A DNA stretch of 7,399 bases, taken from NCBI GenBank assembly GCA_016793525.1, contig JAEUJT010000522.1:1-7399 (forward strand). Reading direction: 5' to 3'. Shown here piece by piece: positions 5,724 through 7,399 of this stretch (positions are counted from its first letter, which is position 1; the number at the start of each line of letters is the position of its first letter). The notes below the pieces were generated by a model. It was not told the DNA's origin. It made no database searches and saw only the letters and a list, made by a program, of their open reading frames with translations. This DNA comes from Archangium sp. (GTDB lineage Bacteria > Myxococcota > Myxococcia > Myxococcales > Myxococcaceae). The position numbers were made by a program, and so were the translations under genes.

Positions 5724-7103
5724 ATGACGACCCGTCTGCCCATCGAAGCCCCGCCGCCCGAGGCGCTGCTGTGGGACGTGGTCGAAGAGCACTTCGACGA
5801 GGTCGAGTTTCTGCTCACCGTGTGCGTCGGCGACTACAACCTGCCCAACGCCAACCGCGAGCAGCTCGAGCGCACCACGGTGGCGCGGTTGGTCGCCCAC
5901 GTCGACGCGCTCATTCTATCGGGTGACGGGGTCGTCGATCGGCTGGTGCGCCCCGCGCTCGACGAAGCCGAAAGCCCGGAGCGCCTGATGGCGGCCGCGC
6001 TGATGTGCTTCGAGCTGCCCGCCGAGGGGTTGATCGTCGAGCTGTTTGGCCGAGTGGCCGACAACCCCGCGCTCGCCGATGCGGTCGTCGAGGCCTCGGC
6101 CTGGGCGACCCGGGCGAAGGTCGTCGGCGCGCTCCCCGAGCTCCGGCGTACGTCGGCGCTGCATGCCCTCGTTCTCCGCGTGGTGGCGCGGCTGGGGCTC
6201 GAGCCCGGCGCTGAGCTCGAGCCGGGCATTGCCTCGGCTGACCCGGTGGTGAGCGCCGCGGCGCTGGTGGCCGTGCGCTTTTCGCGCGAGCCCGACCGCG
6301 AGACGCACCTGGCCTTTGCGGAGGCGAACCTCACCTCGAAGGAGCCCGCGGTGGCACTGGCCGCGCTCGACACCGCGCTGGCGTGGCGTTCAGAGAAGGC
6401 GTGGCGCGCGCTGGTGCGCCTCGCCGAGGCCGGAGACAGCGCGGCGTTGGTGCGTCTGGCCGGGCTGGGTACGCAGGCCGATTGTCAGAAGATCATCGCC
6501 CACTGCGAGAAGCCCGAGCTCCGCGCCGAGGCACTGCGGGCGCTCGGCTACTCGGGGTGGATCTCCGCCGCCGAGGCGTGTGTTCCCTTCTTCGGCAATG
6601 ACGACGTGCGCGTCGCGCGTTTGGCCGGAGAGGCGTTCGCCGCCATCACCGGGCTCCCCACCACCGGCGTGTATTGGCGAAAAGCGCCCGAGGTCGTGGA
6701 GCCCGACGAAGACGTGCTGCCTCCGCTCGAAGAAGACCTCGCCCGCGACTTGATGCCGAGCGTCGACGAGATGCTCCCCGTGCCCGACCCCGACGTCATC
6801 GGCCTGTGGTGGAGCCGGGCGAAGCCGCTGTTCCGCGACGACACCCGCTACCTCATCGGCATCGAGTGCGACGAAGAGACCGCGCGCTGGGCGGTCGCTG
6901 AGGGCGCGCCGCTTCGCCGGGTGACCCAGCTCGACGTGTTGTTCGGCATTCGTCTGCAGGGCCGCGGGTGGCTGCCGACGCGGGGCACGCCCGCGCCGCT
7001 GCGCCAGTTGGTGGGCGCGCTCCCGTCGAAACGCCCGGTGTCGTTCCAGGCCGGGCTCACGCTGGCCACGTTCAAAGCCGCTCGCCGAGGGCCGAACGAA
7101 TGA
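5724..7103 (+). CDS. HEAT-repeat-like protein of the TIGR02270 type, vgrG-associated
   Basis: The product has 459 residues from ATG 5724, preceded by GGGGG at 5716-5720. GTG 5673 would add 17 residues but has a poor ribosome-binding site. The start (LLWDVVEEHFDEVEFLL at 15-31) and the middle segment EAFAAITGL near residue 308 match what I recall of the TIGR02270 family of T6SS gene clusters. The middle (~80-310) is a run of Ala/Leu-rich helical pairs (units such as PAVALAALDTAL and PELRAEALRALG), consistent with HEAT/ARM-like repeats, which usually serve as protein-binding scaffolds. An acidic, Pro-rich linker (~320-350) precedes a C-terminal region with WWSRAKPLF. No catalytic motif, signal peptide or membrane helix is visible. 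It lies 75 bp after the DUF6484 gene and overlaps the DUF2169 gene by 4 bp. Role in spike or effector loading is inferred. Confidence 0.75.
   Translation: MTTRLPIEAPPPEALLWDVVEEHFDEVEFLLTVCVGDYNLPNANREQLERTTVARLVAHVDALILSGDGVVDRLVRPALDEAESPERLMAAALMCFELPAEGLIVELFGRVADNPALADAVVEASAWATRAKVVGALPELRRTSALHALVLRVVARLGLEPGAELEPGIASADPVVSAAALVAVRFSREPDRETHLAFAEANLTSKEPAVALAALDTALAWRSEKAWRALVRLAEAGDSAALVRLAGLGTQADCQKIIAHCEKPELRAEALRALGYSGWISAAEACVPFFGNDDVRVARLAGEAFAAITGLPTTGVYWRKAPEVVEPDEDVLPPLEEDLARDLMPSVDEMLPVPDPDVIGLWWSRAKPLFRDDTRYLIGIECDEETARWAVAEGAPLRRVTQLDVLFGIRLQGRGWLPTRGTPAPLRQLVGALPSKRPVSFQAGLTLATFKAARRGPNE
7087..7091 (+). promoter_or_regulatory. Ribosome-binding site of the DUF2169 gene
   Basis: GAGGG lies 8 nt upstream of ATG 7100, inside the end of the preceding gene. 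It supports ATG 7100 over the second ATG at 7103. Confidence 0.45.
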
Positions 7104-7399
7104 TGCTGGTGCTCAACGACACGCCGTTCGCGACGGGCGGAGCGCCGCTCGTCGACAAGAACGGCCTGCAGCACTGGGTGGTGATGATCAAGGCCACATA
7201 TTCGCTCTTCCCCGACGGGACGACGCAGCTGGCGCCTGAGCAGCTGCCCACCCTGCTCGTCGGAGAGCCGCGCGACCCGGCGTCGGCCGCCTCGAGCCTC
7301 CGCTACGAGGCCGACCTGGTGCTCGACAAGCCGCTGGCCGACGTCATCGTCAACGGCTCGGCGTACGCGCCCGGTGGAGCCCCGGCGGCCGAGGTCGCC
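7100..7399 (+). CDS. DUF2169-domain protein, T6SS adaptor/chaperone class (N-terminal 100 codons)
   Basis: The open frame runs 100 codons from ATG 7100 to the window edge, so the gene is partial. The sequence carries the DUF2169 pattern: VVMIKATYSLFPDG (residues ~27-40), then SSLRYEADLVLDKPLADVIVNG (~65-86; Ser/Leu/Tyr then Asp and the KPxxDVxVxG motif), followed by AYAPGG. The start overlaps the stop of the HEAT-like gene (ATGA), indicating translational coupling within one operon. Members of the DUF2169 family are encoded beside vgrG, PAAR and effector genes and act as loading adaptors for PAAR-type effectors. A PAAR/DUF4150 protein, a pentapeptide-repeat protein or a toxin is therefore expected downstream, outside this window. 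An alternative start is ATG 7103. Confidence 0.85.
   Translation, partial: MMLVLNDTPFATGGAPLVDKNGLQHWVVMIKATYSLFPDGTTQLAPEQLPTLLVGEPRDPASAASSLRYEADLVLDKPLADVIVNGSAYAPGGAPAAEVA

Noticed and set aside
1..7399. tRNA/rRNA genes, CRISPR arrays, insertion sequences, attachment sites
   Set aside because: No cloverleaf-like segment, regularly spaced identical repeats, transposase motifs or terminal inverted repeats were seen.

Overview
The window is GC-rich bacterial DNA with strong G/C preference at third codon positions. Its gene content (a vgrG next to DUF6484, HEAT-like TIGR02270-type and DUF2169 genes, plus a small FHA protein) is the type VI secretion (T6SS) accessory arrangement typical of high-GC Gram-negative proteobacteria and Myxococcota. 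I favour a myxobacterium-like host, but this is inferred from gene content only; there is no rRNA or other marker to confirm it.

Layout. Positions 1-986 (minus strand, running off the left edge) encode a membrane fatty acid desaturase with three histidine boxes. It is divergent from everything else and is probably the housekeeping boundary of the T6SS locus. After a ~108 bp divergent intergenic region, 1095-1598 (+) encodes a small FHA-domain protein. A gap of about 400 bp (1599-1994) follows. It has a plausible sigma70-type promoter, repeated TTGAC boxes, and two possible short reading frames with their own ribosome-binding sites, the second ending in a TGATG overlap with the vgrG start. Then come four tightly packed plus-strand genes: vgrG (1995-5138), a DUF6484 protein (5151-5648), a HEAT-like TIGR02270-type protein (5724-7103), and the first 100 codons of a DUF2169 protein (from 7100, overlapping its neighbour by 4 bp and running off the right edge).

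How the genes fit together. VgrG is the trimeric spike at the tip of the T6SS tube. DUF2169 proteins belong to the adaptor/chaperone class that loads PAAR-type effectors onto VgrG. DUF6484 and TIGR02270-type proteins are recurrent vgrG neighbours without a firmly known function. The FHA protein suggests phospho-threonine control. Together they look like a spike-plus-loading cassette whose effector (PAAR or pentapeptide-repeat type) would be expected just beyond the right edge.

Most unusual points: the VgrG carries a ~230-residue N-terminal extension (helical start, two Gly/Ala-rich hydrophobic segments, Pro/Ala linker, acidic patch), where evolved VgrGs usually carry extra domains at the C-terminus. 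It also has a Cys-rich insertion (CxxC-x5-C-x5-C) between the gp27-like and gp5-like parts, and a needle with fourteen consecutive octapeptide repeats. The DUF6484 protein ends in a segment resembling the VgrG tip.
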